DNA of 64,000 nucleotides from Flavobacteriales bacterium (GTDB taxonomy: Bacteria; Bacteroidota; Bacteroidia; Flavobacteriales_F; PHOS-HE28): positions 84,994 to 148,993 of the forward strand of contig JACJZG010000010.1 of the NCBI GenBank assembly GCA_020635715.1, in the 5' to 3' direction. The position numbers and the translations under genes were made by a program. Positions 45,768 to 55,820 of the stretch are shown in pieces. The notes beneath the pieces were generated by a model. The model saw nothing but the letters and a program-made list of their open reading frames with translations, did not search any database and was not told the origin of the DNA. Every line of letters begins with the position of its first letter. Position 1 is the first letter of the stretch.

Positions 45768-46280
45768 TTGGGTACCCGTCATGATAACGGCGGTCCAACC
45801 GGCATCATTCTCCGAACCATCGGTCTCCCACTGCAGTGTGAGGCAACCCGATGGATGCGAAGAGGTGACCACCTGATCCAGCCATGCATCATGATGGTCA
45901 CCGACCATGAAGGGGCTGCCCGTGGCGGTGGTCCCTTGAAAGATCTTGAGTTTGTCACCCGGATCATCCGCCAGGTCCCATTCCACGAAGCGCAGTGCGG
46001 TGGCTGGACCGGCATTCGGGCCACCGGTCGGGCAGACCGTGGCGGTCGCGTTCACACCGTTCGGATATGGTTGGTCAGGGCCGCCCGGGTCGCAGATCGC
46101 CCCGTGGCATTGGTCCACATCGACACCGTCCGTCATGTTGACCACCTGGCCCCTCGAGACACGGGTAGGCGTCATGACCAGGAACACGAGCAGGCCGAAG
46201 GCCCACCCACGATCCTGTCTGCTTGAAAAGGATGGGATCACGGTTAGGATGACAATATCCCTGGTAAGAGGGACGTGCAA
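39249..46280 (-). CDS. Giant T9SS-secreted tandem-repeat surface protein A
   Basis: 2343 aa in this frame; about 2850 aa with the frameshifted 3' part. The N-terminus has a signal-peptide-like stretch (GWAFGLLVFLVMTPTRVSRG), then a CUB-like domain (ATALRFVEWDLADDPGDKLK, CLTLQWETDGSENDAGWTAV), then tandem ~80-aa Ig-like units with paired cysteines. The start is uncertain: the ATG at 46280 or the GTG at 46241. The last ~25 codons (RWCVQLRDRRH...) are out of frame. The reconstructed C-terminus is a gliding-motility type-B sorting domain, so export by T9SS with the adjacent PorP/SprF protein is expected. Likely role: adhesin or cell-surface filament. Confidence 0.82.
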   Translation of the reverse strand: MHVPLTRDIVILTVIPSFSSRQDRGWAFGLLVFLVMTPTRVSRGQVVNMTDGVDVDQCHGAICDPGGPDQPYPNGVNATATVCPTGGPNAGPATALRFVEWDLADDPGDKLKIFQGTTATGSPFMVGDHHDAWLDQVVTSSHPSGCLTLQWETDGSENDAGWTAVIMTGTQSGDDATADVPGLAAPFQMIDSLGGYPEAGGSWTGPGGACDGTFDPTSDPYGSYTYSVPAQGSCPARSADLFVQLPQNASAGTNGTLTLCTTSAVADMFAALGGTPDAGGTWTDPDGDPTDALFDPLVDPPGVYTYTVPCDPQPCVDPTATVTVTVNQPPSAGTSASTSICNDQPAFDLFTRLGGTPNAGGAWTGPGGGAVSSTFTPGTSTPGVYTYTVLGTPPCANASATVTVAVVNAPNAGTGATFTVCSNASTFTLISRLGGTPQAGGTWTGPGGAHGPNFVPGTDVAGTYTYTVAGTSPCTAATASLIINVQAAPRAGTNATTTVCSTDASFALFGLLGGSPNGGGSWTAPGGGTFSGTFIPGTSAPGVYTYTVAGVPPCANASATVTVAVNTAPNAGTNATLTRCSNAAQFNLFGSLGGSPSPGGTWTGPGGSASTGTFIPGTSTPGAYTYTVNGVAPCANATAVVTVNIVQAPNAGTNGSTTVCASAAPFQLFGLLGGSPNAGGTWTAPGGGSHNGTFTPGTSVAGTYTYTAAGTSPCANATATVSVSVVQPPNPGGNGNLTVCTNGPAVNLFNSLTGSPSSGGTWTRPNGQPHPGTLNPAVDAAGTYTYTVSGTSPCTSLSSTVQVVKVQAPEAGNNGSITVCSTMAPFQLFTVLGGTPSGSGSWLTPANAPFSGTFTPGTTPAGVYKYVVNGTPPCANDTAFVTVVVNQAPNAGTNGTTEVCSNQASFQLITRLGGTPMTGGTWTNPSGQAVPSGSYVPGTSAPGAYTYTVAGVSPCPSATAVVSVTERRQPVAGTNATLSLCSTDAPVNLFTTLGGTPDAGGTWTAPGGGPGNAIFTPGTSAPGVHTYTVAGTAPCTNASATVAITVNQAPDAGIDATITVCADAGDVDLFAELGGTPTAGGTWTDDDATGQLTAGVFTPTGMAPGDYDFTYTVPGSGQCGADQATIRVTIVAALDAGTNGSLTVCGSNNLVNLFTGLGGTPQPGGTWVELSGTNAVTGQFFNATLQPSGTYNFRYELSGSASCAADDAMVSVTVIAPRNPGVSASITVCSNSGSFNLFTLLTGNPQTGGTWSPGNGSYNPPTNNPGVFTYTLTGTSPCPNASSTVTVAEVAAPNPGTSATTTVCSSDGPFNMTLRLGGSPQPGSWTFGGDPHANIFVPGVDVPGVYIYTVAGSGPCSPATASLTVNVNQAVDAGGNGDTTVCSNSPSFLLFDLLNGNPTTGGTWTRPGPGPGTHNGLYQPPMDNPGDYTYTVTGSAPCPSDIAIVTVTENMAPRAGTSGSTTLCAGGPSVNLITVLGGNPDAGGTWTGPAPATTSFNGLFIPGVTASGTYTYTVTGLPPCANATAQATVTVRQPPNAGSSRTITVCDNATGFAMVDSLGGTPSLSNGTWTGPAPSTNTVSGFFNPSAVSPGTYVYTYTVTGQSPCPNASSTLTIVVNPRANAGVSTSHSVCANQGSVPMLPLLGPTAQVGGTWTYQPTGASHSGVFQPGADVNGIYVYRVEGPLGCAAATATVAMTVNQPPNAGFNGQITVCDDDPAFPLLNVLNGSPQTFGTWVDPDLASHQGIYIPGQSEPGVYTYTVPGTPPCASTQAQVNVIQNHQPDAGNNGVTTVCSNAQPFSLFTVLTGSPEQTGTWYGPTGVQVGELFTPGTTAPGVYKYRITGLTPCESDSATATIIVNTAPNAGISSAVQLCTGGAQVALIDLLGGTPNTSGSWTFGGVDHSQFFDPSNDVSGPYIYTVAGLAPCANATSQVQVTLVPRPNAGTNGNIAACVGDDAIQLAAGLGGTPNAGGTWNDDDGTGQLTGGELDATDLVPGTYHFTYTVAGTGPCAAASAVVTVTLADALNAGEDASVTICQNQLLDLFSSVGGTPQQGGAWTDLDGSGGLIGGVFNGSGVGPGTIWDFRYVIPGTSSCASDTAVVSVTVEEGPFAGCDGARTFCLTDAPSQLFGSLSCDPDGNGTWLNPSGLAHNGTFQPATDEPGAYKYIVPGVGSCAADTAVVTVVVRTPPNAGEDASVSICSSDAPVDLFALLGSNAQTGGSWTIFPSPVVVSGIYNPAVDAPGSYVYRVAGQAPCNADVAVVIVTEPLAPYAGDDRTISICSSFASFNMTAELGGLPQQGGTWYDEDGDMDILTFDPEAGRWCVQLRDRRHSALCERYRAIDDQ

Positions 46281-46412
46281 GTTAGGCGGTATCGGTTGGT
46301 CGGGGCCAGTCGGCCAGGGGGCTCGTGCCTGAACTGTCGACGGTCACTCGATTTTCGTCGACCAATTGGAAGGCTATGCAACGCCCGAAAGCACGAAACG
46401 CGGTTCCGCAGC

Positions 46413-47260
46413 CTATGGCTGGGACACTTGGACCGGCTCCTTGCCCAAGGTGATCGCGAGCATCACCTCATGCGTCCCGGTACTGTAATTCCGCAGGTTG
46501 CTGGTGATGATGTCGTACGAGTAGCCGAATTGGAAGGTCTTCTTCAGCCAGTAGCCCACCATGGCCGTATACGCATCATTCGTACGGTACCCGGCGCCGA
46601 GCCAGAAGGTGTTCTTATAGCGCACGATGGCATTGAGGTCCACCTTGGCTGGCACAGGACTCGTGTACTTGACAAGCACGGATGGTTCGATGCTCAATCC
46701 TCGCCCAGGAGCCGAGTACCCGCCATGGCATAATGGGTCCTCCATACGGCTCAGGTCTCCTTGTCTCATCAGGAAATAGACCTTGTTCTGTAGCAATTGT
46801 GGCGCCGTTACCAAACAGAAGCGTTCGCCGTACAGATAGACGCCGAACTTGGCCGGGCAGCAGGTCACCCGCAGCGTCATCCATCACGGATCGTTCGGAT
46901 CGTGGAACTGGATCTGAACCGTCGATGAGAATTGCAGCAGACCGGCGGACACCGACAGAGCTTCATCCTCATGAGCCGGAGGTGGTAGGCATAGAACTGG
47001 AAGCCCGTGCGACAGGTGGGACCAACGATGTCCGTGAAGGTATCCACCCCCATCTTCTCCCCGATCGGGGTGGTGCCCTAGTGAATGTGCGCGGTGCATC
47101 CTGGATGCCCGCCATTGGTACCGATGGCCGCTGCGCATCGAAGAAGGGCCGGCTGCCGACCGCCGGGTTGAACGTAATCGTTGAGCTGGTACTGTAAGCT
47201 GCGGTAGTGCTGACCGCTGGCGTTCACCAAGGCGACCAGACTGAGGAGCGGATGGCGCAT
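46413..47260 (-). pseudogene. PorP/SprF-family T9SS membrane protein, copy 2 (frameshifted)
   Basis: The start MRHPLLSLVALVNASGQHYR and SLQYQLNDY, then segments in changing frames (LSVSAGLLQFSSTVQIQFHD, FGVYLYGERFC, APQLLQNKVYFL), and an intact C-terminal third (IEPSVLVKYTSPVPAKVDLN, NTFWLGAGYRTNDAYTAMVG, FQFGYSYDIITSNL, STGTHEVMLAITLG). All are PorP/SprF hallmarks and collinear with intact copy 1. At least five small indels interrupt it. It starts ten bases after the stop of giant protein B, whose export partner it presumably is. Confidence 0.72.
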
Positions 47261-47270
47261 GGGTCTTCGT

Positions 47271-48520
47271 TCAACGGATGATGGTGGGCAGGCCGGTGTA
47301 CGGCTCCGAAACGTTCGTCGTTCAGCTCGATGCGTAGTAGTACGTCCCGACAGGACCAGGCCATCTGTACCGCCATCCAAGGTTGTTTGTGGCCCAGTCG
47401 GAACAATCTCGCCCATCGTTTATACAACTCCACCTCGCAATCCGGGAAGAGCTCGATCGAGGTCGATCTGCGCGAACATCATTGCTTCCATCGGCGTTCG
47501 GGGTGAAACCGCTCAGGATGACAACGGTCGGCACCACCGTCACGAGCGCCAAGTCGATATCCACACAGCCATTCGGTGCCACCACGGTCAGCGTGAACCA
47601 CGTGGTCACGGATGGATCTGCTATGGGAGCAGCGCTGGCGAGGTCGTTCAACAGGCTGTCAGGCGCAGGCGAAGGTGGCTCCCGGAGCGGAGGCGAACCG
47701 CCGAGGGTGGCGGTCTCGTTGATGAAGATGGTGTGATGCGGTCCGGCGTCGGCGATGGGCAGCGCGAGGAAAGAGATCGACACAACATCCGTCGAAGTAC
47801 ATGGTCCATCGGAAACAACGAGCGTGAACAGGTGGTCACCTGCTGGCGCTGAGCAGCTCGATGACGGGGTGGTTTCGATCTCGGTCCCGTCGGATCGAGC
47901 CATGACCGGGTGACCGCACCGGTGCTGGCCGACCCATCAAGTGTGGTGATGGTCCCGGTACATACCTGCTGGTCGCACCTGCATCAGCGCTGATGGTGAC
48001 AGCAGCCCCGACCGTGATCACGGTGTCGATGGTGCATCCATTGGCGTCGGACAAGGAAAGGGTGTAGTCGCCAGGAACGAGGCCGGTGATATCCTCCGTG
48101 ATCGCGTTGAAGCCGTAGGTCCGGTCCAATTGAACGTGTATGAGGGCACCCCACCGAATGCGGTGGTGGCGATGGCTCCGTCCGCAGCATCAGCACAACT
48201 CGCCTCGGTCAGCGTGTTGACCGTGAACACGAGCAAGGGTGGTTCCTCGATGGTGTAGTTGAACGTGCTGTCACACCCGACCGCATCCGTGATCGTGAGG
48301 GCATAGACGTCAGCGCACAGATCCGTGGCCGAACTGCCGTCCGGTCCGTTGGGTGGCTCCGGCGACCAGGCGTACAGCCACCTATACCACCGTTGGCGGA
48401 CGTTGCAATAGAACCATCACAGACGCTGTTGCATTGGAGGTCGGTCACCGCTGCATTGTCGAGGATCGGGGCGAAGGGCAGCGTGGTGAACAGCTGATCG
48501 TGTCGCAAGCAGTCCATCGG
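47271..48520 (-). pseudogene. 3' part of giant T9SS protein B, frameshifted, with gliding-motility C-terminal domain
   Basis: After about 48420 the frame of protein B breaks many times. Recognisable pieces in order: another SprB-like unit (LQCNSVCDGSIATSANGGIG), a further unit (ASCADAADGAIATTAFGGVP), a PKD-like stretch (GDHLFTLVVSDGPCTSTDVV), then the type-B sorting domain (ILSGFTPNADGSNDV, LFRLGHKQPW, a GTYYYA-like strand, ELNDERF, then EPYTGLPTIIR before the stop). The gene end is therefore placed at 47271, ten bases before PorP copy 2. Confidence 0.68.
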
Positions 48521-51500
48521 TGATGGTCACGCTCAGTCGCGCCGGCACAGAGCGCTGTGACCGATGTCGTACCCTGCCTGTCGCATCAGGCTGCCAGGGT
48601 AGGTGTATGAACCAGAACCACGAGGGGTTCACGGTCGCCGTACCATCGCATGGCCCATTGCAGGTCTCACCAAGGAAGACCAGCGCGGGATCGATCGGTG
48701 TGCCTTCGGTGATGGCGAAAGGCAGATCGATCGAACATCCGTTAGCATCCGTGATCCGCGCGTTGTACCCATCAGCGCACAGCATGTCGATGGTCGTGGT
48801 ATCGGTCGCGATCGCGGCACCGCCTTGATCCGTCCAGACGATGGTGTAGGGCTCCACGCCTCCCGTGATCGTGAGGGTGGCGGTGCCTTCACAGTCCGCG
48901 AAGCAGGTATTATCGGTCGTCGCCAGGCTCGCCTCCAGCACCGGCGGATCAACGAGATCGATGGTGACCGTTGTCTCACATCCGTTGTCATCCCTGACCA
49001 CGCAAGTCCACGTATCCGCGCAAAGCCCGGTGGCCACATCATTGCCTTGACCATTCGGAGGAACCGGATCCCAGGTGTACGTATAACCACCCGTGCCACC
49101 CTGCGCGACGAGCTGGATGGCGCCATCGCACGCCGCATTGCAGGTGATCTGGGTGACCGTGGAGGTGACGACCAGGGGATCCGGACCGAGGATGAGGAAT
49201 GGTACGATGATGGAACATCCCGCGTCATCCGTGATGGTGACCTGCGCGGTACCGGCGCACAGGCCTTCCGCGGTCGGGTTTCCCTGTCCGTTGGACGGTA
49301 GCGGATCCCATTCGATCGTGTAAGGTGGCTGTCCTCCTGTAGGTCCTACCGTTGCCGTTCCATCACACACACCCGCACAGGTGACCGGTGTGGTGCTGAG
49401 GTTGGCGATGATCGGCTCGGGTTCGGCTACGACGGCGGTATCGATGCTGAGACAGCCGATCCCGTTCGTTACTGCAACGAAATAGGTGCCGCCACATAGA
49501 CCGCTGATCTGCTCGCTCGACAGCGCCAGGTCGTTCCCGTTCGCATCGTACCAGGCGATCGTGCAGGTCGGTGCTCCGCAGCTGAACTGGACCTCGGCAT
49601 TGCCATCGCATACACCGGGACAGGTGGTGGTATCGGCCGTCGTCGTCAACACTTCGCCATTCAGGTCCTGCACAGGGACCACCAGATCGGCCGTGCAACC
49701 GGAGGCGTCGGTCACCTGCACCGCGTAGAAGCCGCTACAGATATTGCTCAGCGTATCGCTCGTTCCCATTATGGAACCACCCGAGGTCCACAGGTACAGA
49801 TAAGGGTCCTGGCCGCCACTGACGGATACCACGGCTTCGCCATTGCACACGCCACACTCGCTGGAGGTGGTGCTCCCGTTGAGGATGAGCTGGTCGGGCT
49901 CGAGCACCACATAGGTGAACTCCGCGCTGCAGCCGTTCGCATCCGCGATGGTGAGCGTATAACTCCCCGCGCAGAGTCCGAAGGCGCCGTTGCTGCCCTG
50001 TCCGTTCGGTGGTACCGGCGCCCAGGTGTACGTCAGCGCGCCCGTCCCACCCGATCCAGTGACAACGATGCTACCATCACAGGTACCGAAGCAGGTGGCG
50101 CCCGTGACCACCGCAGCGGCCGTAATGGGCGAAGGTTCTACGATAAGGACCTGCACGGTCGTATCACACCCGGACGCATCGGCGATGAGGACTTCAAACA
50201 CCCCCGCACAAAGTCCCGTGGCCTGTGGCGTTCCCTGTCCGCCACCTGGTTCCGGGGACCACGTATAGGTATACGGATCGACACCACCGACCGGTCCGAC
50301 CGTCGCAGTGCCATCGCATGCTCCGGGACATGAGACCGGTGTGCTGGTGAGGTTCGGTATGATCTCGGTACTGGTGCCGACCACGGCATCAGCAATGCTC
50401 ACGCAACCGGTGCCATTGGTCACCTGCACGGTGTAGGTGCCGACGCACAGTCCAGTGAGCACCGGGTCCTGACCCAGCACGTTGCCATCAACGTCCGTCC
50501 ATTGCACCGTACAAGGCTCCACGCTACAGTTGAAGCTCACGGACACCTGACCATCGCAACCATTGGCGCACAGCGTCTGTCCATTGGTCACATCCAATAC
50601 TTCGGCATCGCTGTCCGACACCTGGACGAGGGTCTGCTGGCTGCATCCGAAGTCATCCGTAACGGTGAGCGTATAGATGCCCCCGCACAGGCCGGTGGCA
50701 GTGGGATCGGAGCTCACCAATGTGGCCCCGAGCATCCAGCTGTAGGTGTAAGAACCCGTTCCCCCGACCACGGTGGCCGTCGCCGTTCCATCACACAGCG
50801 GGCAGGTGCTCTGCGTCGTGGTGGTGGACACCGTTAGCGGTGCCGGCTCGGAAACGGTGAATGTCCGTTGCAGTGAACAACCGTTATCATCGGTGATCGT
50901 CACGTTCACGTTGCCCGCACAGAAGCCGAAGGCTGCGGACGAGCCCTGGCCACTGGCGGGGGCAGGGCTCCAGACGAATCCGTAGTTGCCTGATCCACCG
51001 GTCACGACCAACGTGATGTTCCCGTTGCATGACCCGGCACAGGACGTCCCAAGGACGATGGAGTTGAAGAGGGTGAGTGGAGGCGGCTCGGTGATGAGCA
51101 CTTCCACCACGGTCTAACCATTGCCATCCCTACGGTCACCTGTTGCACCCGGCGCAAGGCCGGTCGCATGTGGCGTTCCCTGTCCAGCAGTGGGGGGCGG
51201 AGCCCAGGTGAAGGTGTAGGCTGGCGTGCCGCTCACGATCCCGATGGTCGCGCTACCATCGCATTGGCCGGCGCAGGAGACCGGGCTGGAGCTGGTGTTC
51301 ACGGTGAGCACCACGGGTGCGACGACCGTGGCCGTATCGATGGTGACACAACCCGAAGCGTTCGAAACCGCGACGTAATAATCACCCGGACAAAGGCCGT
51401 TGATCGCGTTCACATCGGAGGCGATGGCATTGCCGTCAAAGTCGCTCCAGGTGATCGAACATGCCGGGTCGGAACAATTGAAGGATACCGACACACCGCC

Positions 51501-54500
51501 GTCGCAGGTGTTCGGGCAGCTCGTCGTTCCGTCAGTCACCGTTAATTCCTCACCATCGGTATCGGAGATCGAGACCAGGCGATGGACGGAACAACCATTC
51601 TCATCCTGTACGGTAACGGTATATAGACCAGCGCAGAGATCGGTCACCGCATCAGCATTACCGATGACGGCTCCTTGCGCGTTGGTCCATTGCACGGAAA
51701 GCACGCCCGTGCCTCCGCTGAAGGTGGCGGTCGCTGCACCGATGCAGACCTGACATTGGCTCGGTGTTGCCACCACGTCAAGCGTGATCGGTGTCGGTTC
51801 GATGGTGGTGTAGCTCGCCTGCTGGGTGCATCCAGCGTTATCCGTGATCAGCACGTTCCATGTCCCACCGCACAGGCCGGAGATCGTTGCGGTACCCTGA
51901 CCAGCCGGTGGCTGTGGCGACCAGACATAGGTGTACCCGGATCCGCCACCCGAGGTGGTCAACGTGATCGAACCGTTGCAGACCCCTACACACAACGGAT
52001 GTGAGACGGCCACATCGGTGATGATGGGTGGTGGCTCGGTGATGAGGATCTCCGCGACCACGCTGCAACCGGCATTGTCCACGATGGTCACCTGCACCGG
52101 ACCCGCACAGAGTCCGGAAGCGGTCGGCGTGCCTTGTCCGATCGGCGGCGGTGGCGACCAGGTATAGGTGTATGGTTCCACGCCGCCCGTTGGTCCGACG
52201 GTGGCTGTTCCATCACAGGATCCATTGCAGGTGACCGGTGTGCTGCTGCTGTTCGGAAGGATGACCGCGCTCGGATCGATGGTGACGTTCAATGTGGTAC
52301 CACAACCGTTCGCATCGCTGAGGGTGACGGTGTAGGCCGTTCCAGCGCACAATCCGGTCGCTGTGGCCGTGCCCTGACCACCCCCTGGCGGTGGCTGCCA
52401 GTCGAAGACGATGGTTCCTGTGCCGCCTGTCGCGGTAACGGTGGCCGTTCCCGTGCAGGGGCCCGCGCAGGTCTCGGCCGTGGTGATCACCGAGGCCGTG
52501 ATCGGAGCCGGATCAGTGATAACGAACGCGATGGTCGTATCGCACCCGGCGGCATCCGTGACCGTAAGCGTATAGGGTCCGGCGCAGAGGCCGCCGGCCG
52601 TCGGAGTTCCTTGGCCGGTCGATGGTACCGGGCTCCAGACGTAGCCCAGGATACCGCTGCCACCACTCGCCGATGCTGTAGCAGTTCCATCGCATTCACC
52701 CGTACATGATGCATCGGTGGTCACAAGGTCCACGAGGATAGGCGAAGGTTCGACGATGGTGATGGTGATGGTGGTATCGCAGGAACCGGAGGCGATCGTC
52801 ACGGACCAGTCCCCAGCACAGAGGCCTGAAACACTTCCCGTACCCTGTCCGACGGGCGGCGGGGGCGTCCAGTTGAACGCATAATTCCCATCGCCACCGG
52901 TCGGTGCAAGGGTGATCGTACCATCGCAGTCCCCCGCACAGGTCACATCGGTCCGCATCGCATTCGGCACGATGGGTTCCGGCGACGTGATGGTGAAGGC
53001 GATCGTCGTATCGCAGCCCACGTCATCGGTCACGGTCAGTGTGTACGCCTGTGCACAGAGCCCGGAGACCTCATCGGTCCCCTGACCGCTGCCCGGCTCC
53101 GGCGCCCATGCATAGGAATAGGGGGAGATACCACCACTTGGGATCACGCCAGCCTCCCCGTCACAGGTGTTCGGACAGGATGTGGGCGTGAGTTGAAGGG
53201 ACAGCAGGATCGGCGCAGCGGGTTCGATGTTGAACGGCACCGTGATCGAACAGCCGTTCGCATCCGTGATGAGGACCGTTACCGGCCCCGCGCAGAATCC
53301 GGTCGCGCTCTCGGTCCCCTGACCCGTGGCCGGCTCGGGCGTCCACAGGTAACTGTAGTCCGGCGCGCCACCGCTCACGGTCACACTGGCCGCACCGTCA
53401 CACAGGTTGCCGCAGGTCACGTTGGTCTTGTTCTGCAAGGCCGTCATGGGGATGGGCTCCAGTATCGTGAAGGTGATCGTCGTATCACAGCCTGCGGCAT
53501 CCGCGATGGTCAGTGTATGCGGCCCCGGGCACAGATCGGTCGCCTCGGTCGTACCCTGTCCTGTGACCGGATCCGGACCCCAGGTATAGGTCAACGTTCC
53601 AGTCCCACCGGATGCGGTCACCGTGGCGGTGCCATCACAGGTTCCCGGGCAACTGGTATCGGTCGTCGTGATCGCCGCGGTGATGGGCAATGGCTCTGTG
53701 ATCGTGAATGTCACCGTCGTATCACAGGCGCCCGAGGTGATGGTGACGGCCCAGTCGCCGGCACAGAGCATCGATGCCTCGGCCGTGCCTTGTCCGGCAG
53801 TCGGGGCCGGCACCCAGTTGTACGTGAAGGTCCCATTGCCACCGGTCGGAGCAAGGGTTATGCGGCCATCGCAGTCCCCCGCGCAGGTGACTTCGGTCTG
53901 CACAGCGTTCGGTTCGATGGGAGGTGGCGCCGTGATGGTGAATGCGATGGTACTGTCGCAACCCACCGCGTCGGTCACCGTGAGGTTGTATGCTTGTGGG
54001 CAAAGCTGGGTGGCGGCACTGGTTCCCTGCCCTGCCCCGGGCTCGGGCGACCATGCGTACGTGTAGTCCGGCGTACCTCCGCTCACGATCACACCGGCCT
54101 CGCCATCACATACACCCGGGCAGCTCGCCGGTAGCACCTGCAAGGAAAGCAGCAGCGGGACCGCTTCCTCGATCAGGAAGTCCACGGTATGCGTGCAGCC
54201 ACTCACATCGGTGATGAGCACGGAGACCGGTCCGGCGCAGAAGCCCGTTGCATCAGGCGTTCCTTGCCCGGTCGCAGGTTCCGGCGTCCAGACATAGGTG
54301 AAGCCACCGTTGCCACCTGAAGCGACGACGGAAGCGGTACCATCGCACAGACTGCCGCAAGTCACGTTGGTGTGGCTCGAAGTGGCCGTGATCGGCGGTG
54401 GTTCGTTGATGAGGAAAGTGAGCGTCGTATCGCATCCATTTTCGTCGGTCACCAACAAGGAGTACGGACCAGCACACAAGCCGGTCGCTGTGGCGGTACC

Positions 54501-55820
54501 CTGGCCACCAGCGGGCGCAGGTGTCCAGACGAAGGTGTAGTTCGGCGTGCCGCCGCTGACGGAAACGGTCGCCTCCCCGTCGCACGAACCGGCGCAGGAA
54601 GCGTCCGTGGCATCCACAACGGCCAGCAGGGGCGGAGGTGCGTTCACCGTGAAGGTGATCGCCGTATCACAACCAGCGACGTCCGTGATCGTCACGAGCC
54701 AGTCTCCCGGACAGAGCCCGGATATCGAAGAAGTTCCTTGACCGGATGGAGGGGCGGGCGCCCATTGGTACATATAGCCGGGGGTTCCGCCGGAGACCGT
54801 CAAGACGATCCCGCCGTCGCATGTGTTCGCACAGGAGGCGTCCGTGACATCACCCTGCACATCGAAGGGCGGTGGGGCGGCGATGGTGATGGAGACCAGC
54901 GTGTCGCAACCCGAAGGCACATCGGTGATGAGCACCGAGTAGATCCCGGTGCAGAGCCCCCCGGCATTGCCGGTCCCCTGTCCAGAGCCGGGAGAAGGGC
55001 TCCAATCGTATGTGTATGGGCCCACCGTTCCCGATGGGGTGACGATCGCAGAGCCATCGCAGGCGGACGCGCAGGACGCCGGTGTCGATTGGATGTTCAG
55101 GTCGATCGCAGGTGGCTGCGCGATCACGAACGCCACCGTGGTATCGCAACCGTTGGCATCCGCGATCCGGACGCTGTAGTTCCCGGCGCACAGACCATTG
55201 ATGCTCAATGCGCCCTGGTTCGCGGGCGGTGGTGTCCAGGTGATCGTGAGGCCGCCCGTTCCACCGGTAGGCGCCACCGATGCGGTACCGTCACACTCCC
55301 CAAAGCACCCCGCATCCGTGAAGGTCAGGTTCGGGATGATCGGTTGCACATTGAAGAAGAAGGTGGTGTCGAAGGTGCACTGGTTCGCATCCCGGATCTG
55401 CAGCGTGTTGAGACCTGCGCACAGCTGGCTGAAGGTGGAGCTCGATCCAGCACCATTGTTCCAATTGTATGTCGATGGCGAGACCCCACCGATCGCCAAG
55501 GCCGTCCGTGTACCATTGCACACATCGGCACAAGTGGGAGGCGTCCCTTGACCGAAGAAGATGACACCGATGGGTGCGGGTTCGGTAACATTCACCTGTA
55601 CCGGACAGGAGATGCCCTGCCCCACATCGGTCACCACCACGAGCTGCGGCCCGCCACAAGCCGTTGTCCAAGTGGCCGTCGTTGGCCCCCCGTTCAACCA
55701 GGAGTAGGAGAAGTTGCCACTTCCTCCCGTGACCGTGACCGTGACCGTGGCATTGCACTGGCCACGACAGCGCACCCCGAAGCCATTGTAGTTGGTCACC
55801 ACCTGGGCGTTGACCGTGAA
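48000..55820 (-). repeat. Coding SprB-like repeats of protein B (at least 33 units)
   Basis: Units of about 80 residues with the pattern CxGxCDGxAxVxxxGGxxPYTYxWxPxPxxGQGTxxAxGLCAGxYxVxITDxxGCDTTxxFxIxEPxPI, as in SprB repeats. By eye there are 20 in the first frame, 11 in the second and at least two in the broken 3' part. Units 7-10 and 11-14 are one duplicated four-unit block; units 16-19, 20-23 and 24-27 are three copies of another. Confidence 0.82.
48417..51110 (-). CDS. Giant T9SS protein B, internal segment in a second frame
   Basis: 897 aa that directly continue the gene starting at 56576, after a cluster of small indels at about 51110-51150. It holds eleven SprB-like units, for example SCAGSCNGNITLVVTGGSGN, CANGCDGQVSVSFNC, SCPGACDGTATVGPVGG and TCFGTCDGSIVVTGSGG. 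It has no signal peptide or independent start; the apparent start (MVEVLITEPPPLT) is the end of the unit before. It is not a separate gene. Its last residues (from about VNPSW) are again out of frame. Confidence 0.75.
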   Translation of the reverse strand: MVEVLITEPPPLTLFNSIVLGTSCAGSCNGNITLVVTGGSGNYGFVWSPAPASGQGSSAAFGFCAGNVNVTITDDNGCSLQRTFTVSEPAPLTVSTTTTQSTCPLCDGTATATVVGGTGSYTYSWMLGATLVSSDPTATGLCGGIYTLTVTDDFGCSQQTLVQVSDSDAEVLDVTNGQTLCANGCDGQVSVSFNCSVEPCTVQWTDVDGNVLGQDPVLTGLCVGTYTVQVTNGTGCVSIADAVVGTSTEIIPNLTSTPVSCPGACDGTATVGPVGGVDPYTYTWSPEPGGGQGTPQATGLCAGVFEVLIADASGCDTTVQVLIVEPSPITAAAVVTGATCFGTCDGSIVVTGSGGTGALTYTWAPVPPNGQGSNGAFGLCAGSYTLTIADANGCSAEFTYVVLEPDQLILNGSTTSSECGVCNGEAVVSVSGGQDPYLYLWTSGGSIMGTSDTLSNICSGFYAVQVTDASGCTADLVVPVQDLNGEVLTTTADTTTCPGVCDGNAEVQFSCGAPTCTIAWYDANGNDLALSSEQISGLCGGTYFVAVTNGIGCLSIDTAVVAEPEPIIANLSTTPVTCAGVCDGTATVGPTGGQPPYTIEWDPLPSNGQGNPTAEGLCAGTAQVTITDDAGCSIIVPFLILGPDPLVVTSTVTQITCNAACDGAIQLVAQGGTGGYTYTWDPVPPNGQGNDVATGLCADTWTCVVRDDNGCETTVTIDLVDPPVLEASLATTDNTCFADCEGTATLTITGGVEPYTIVWTDQGGAAIATDTTTIDMLCADGYNARITDANGCSIDLPFAITEGTPIDPALVFLGETCNGPCDGTATVNPSWFWFIHLPWQPDATGRVRHRSQRSVPARLSVTITDGLLATRSAVHHAALRPDPRQCSGDRPPMQQRL

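Noticed and set aside
51110..51150. Programmed frameshift joining the two parts of protein B
   Set aside because: Several separate single-base differences are needed to restore the frame and there is no slippery site; error or mutation fits better.
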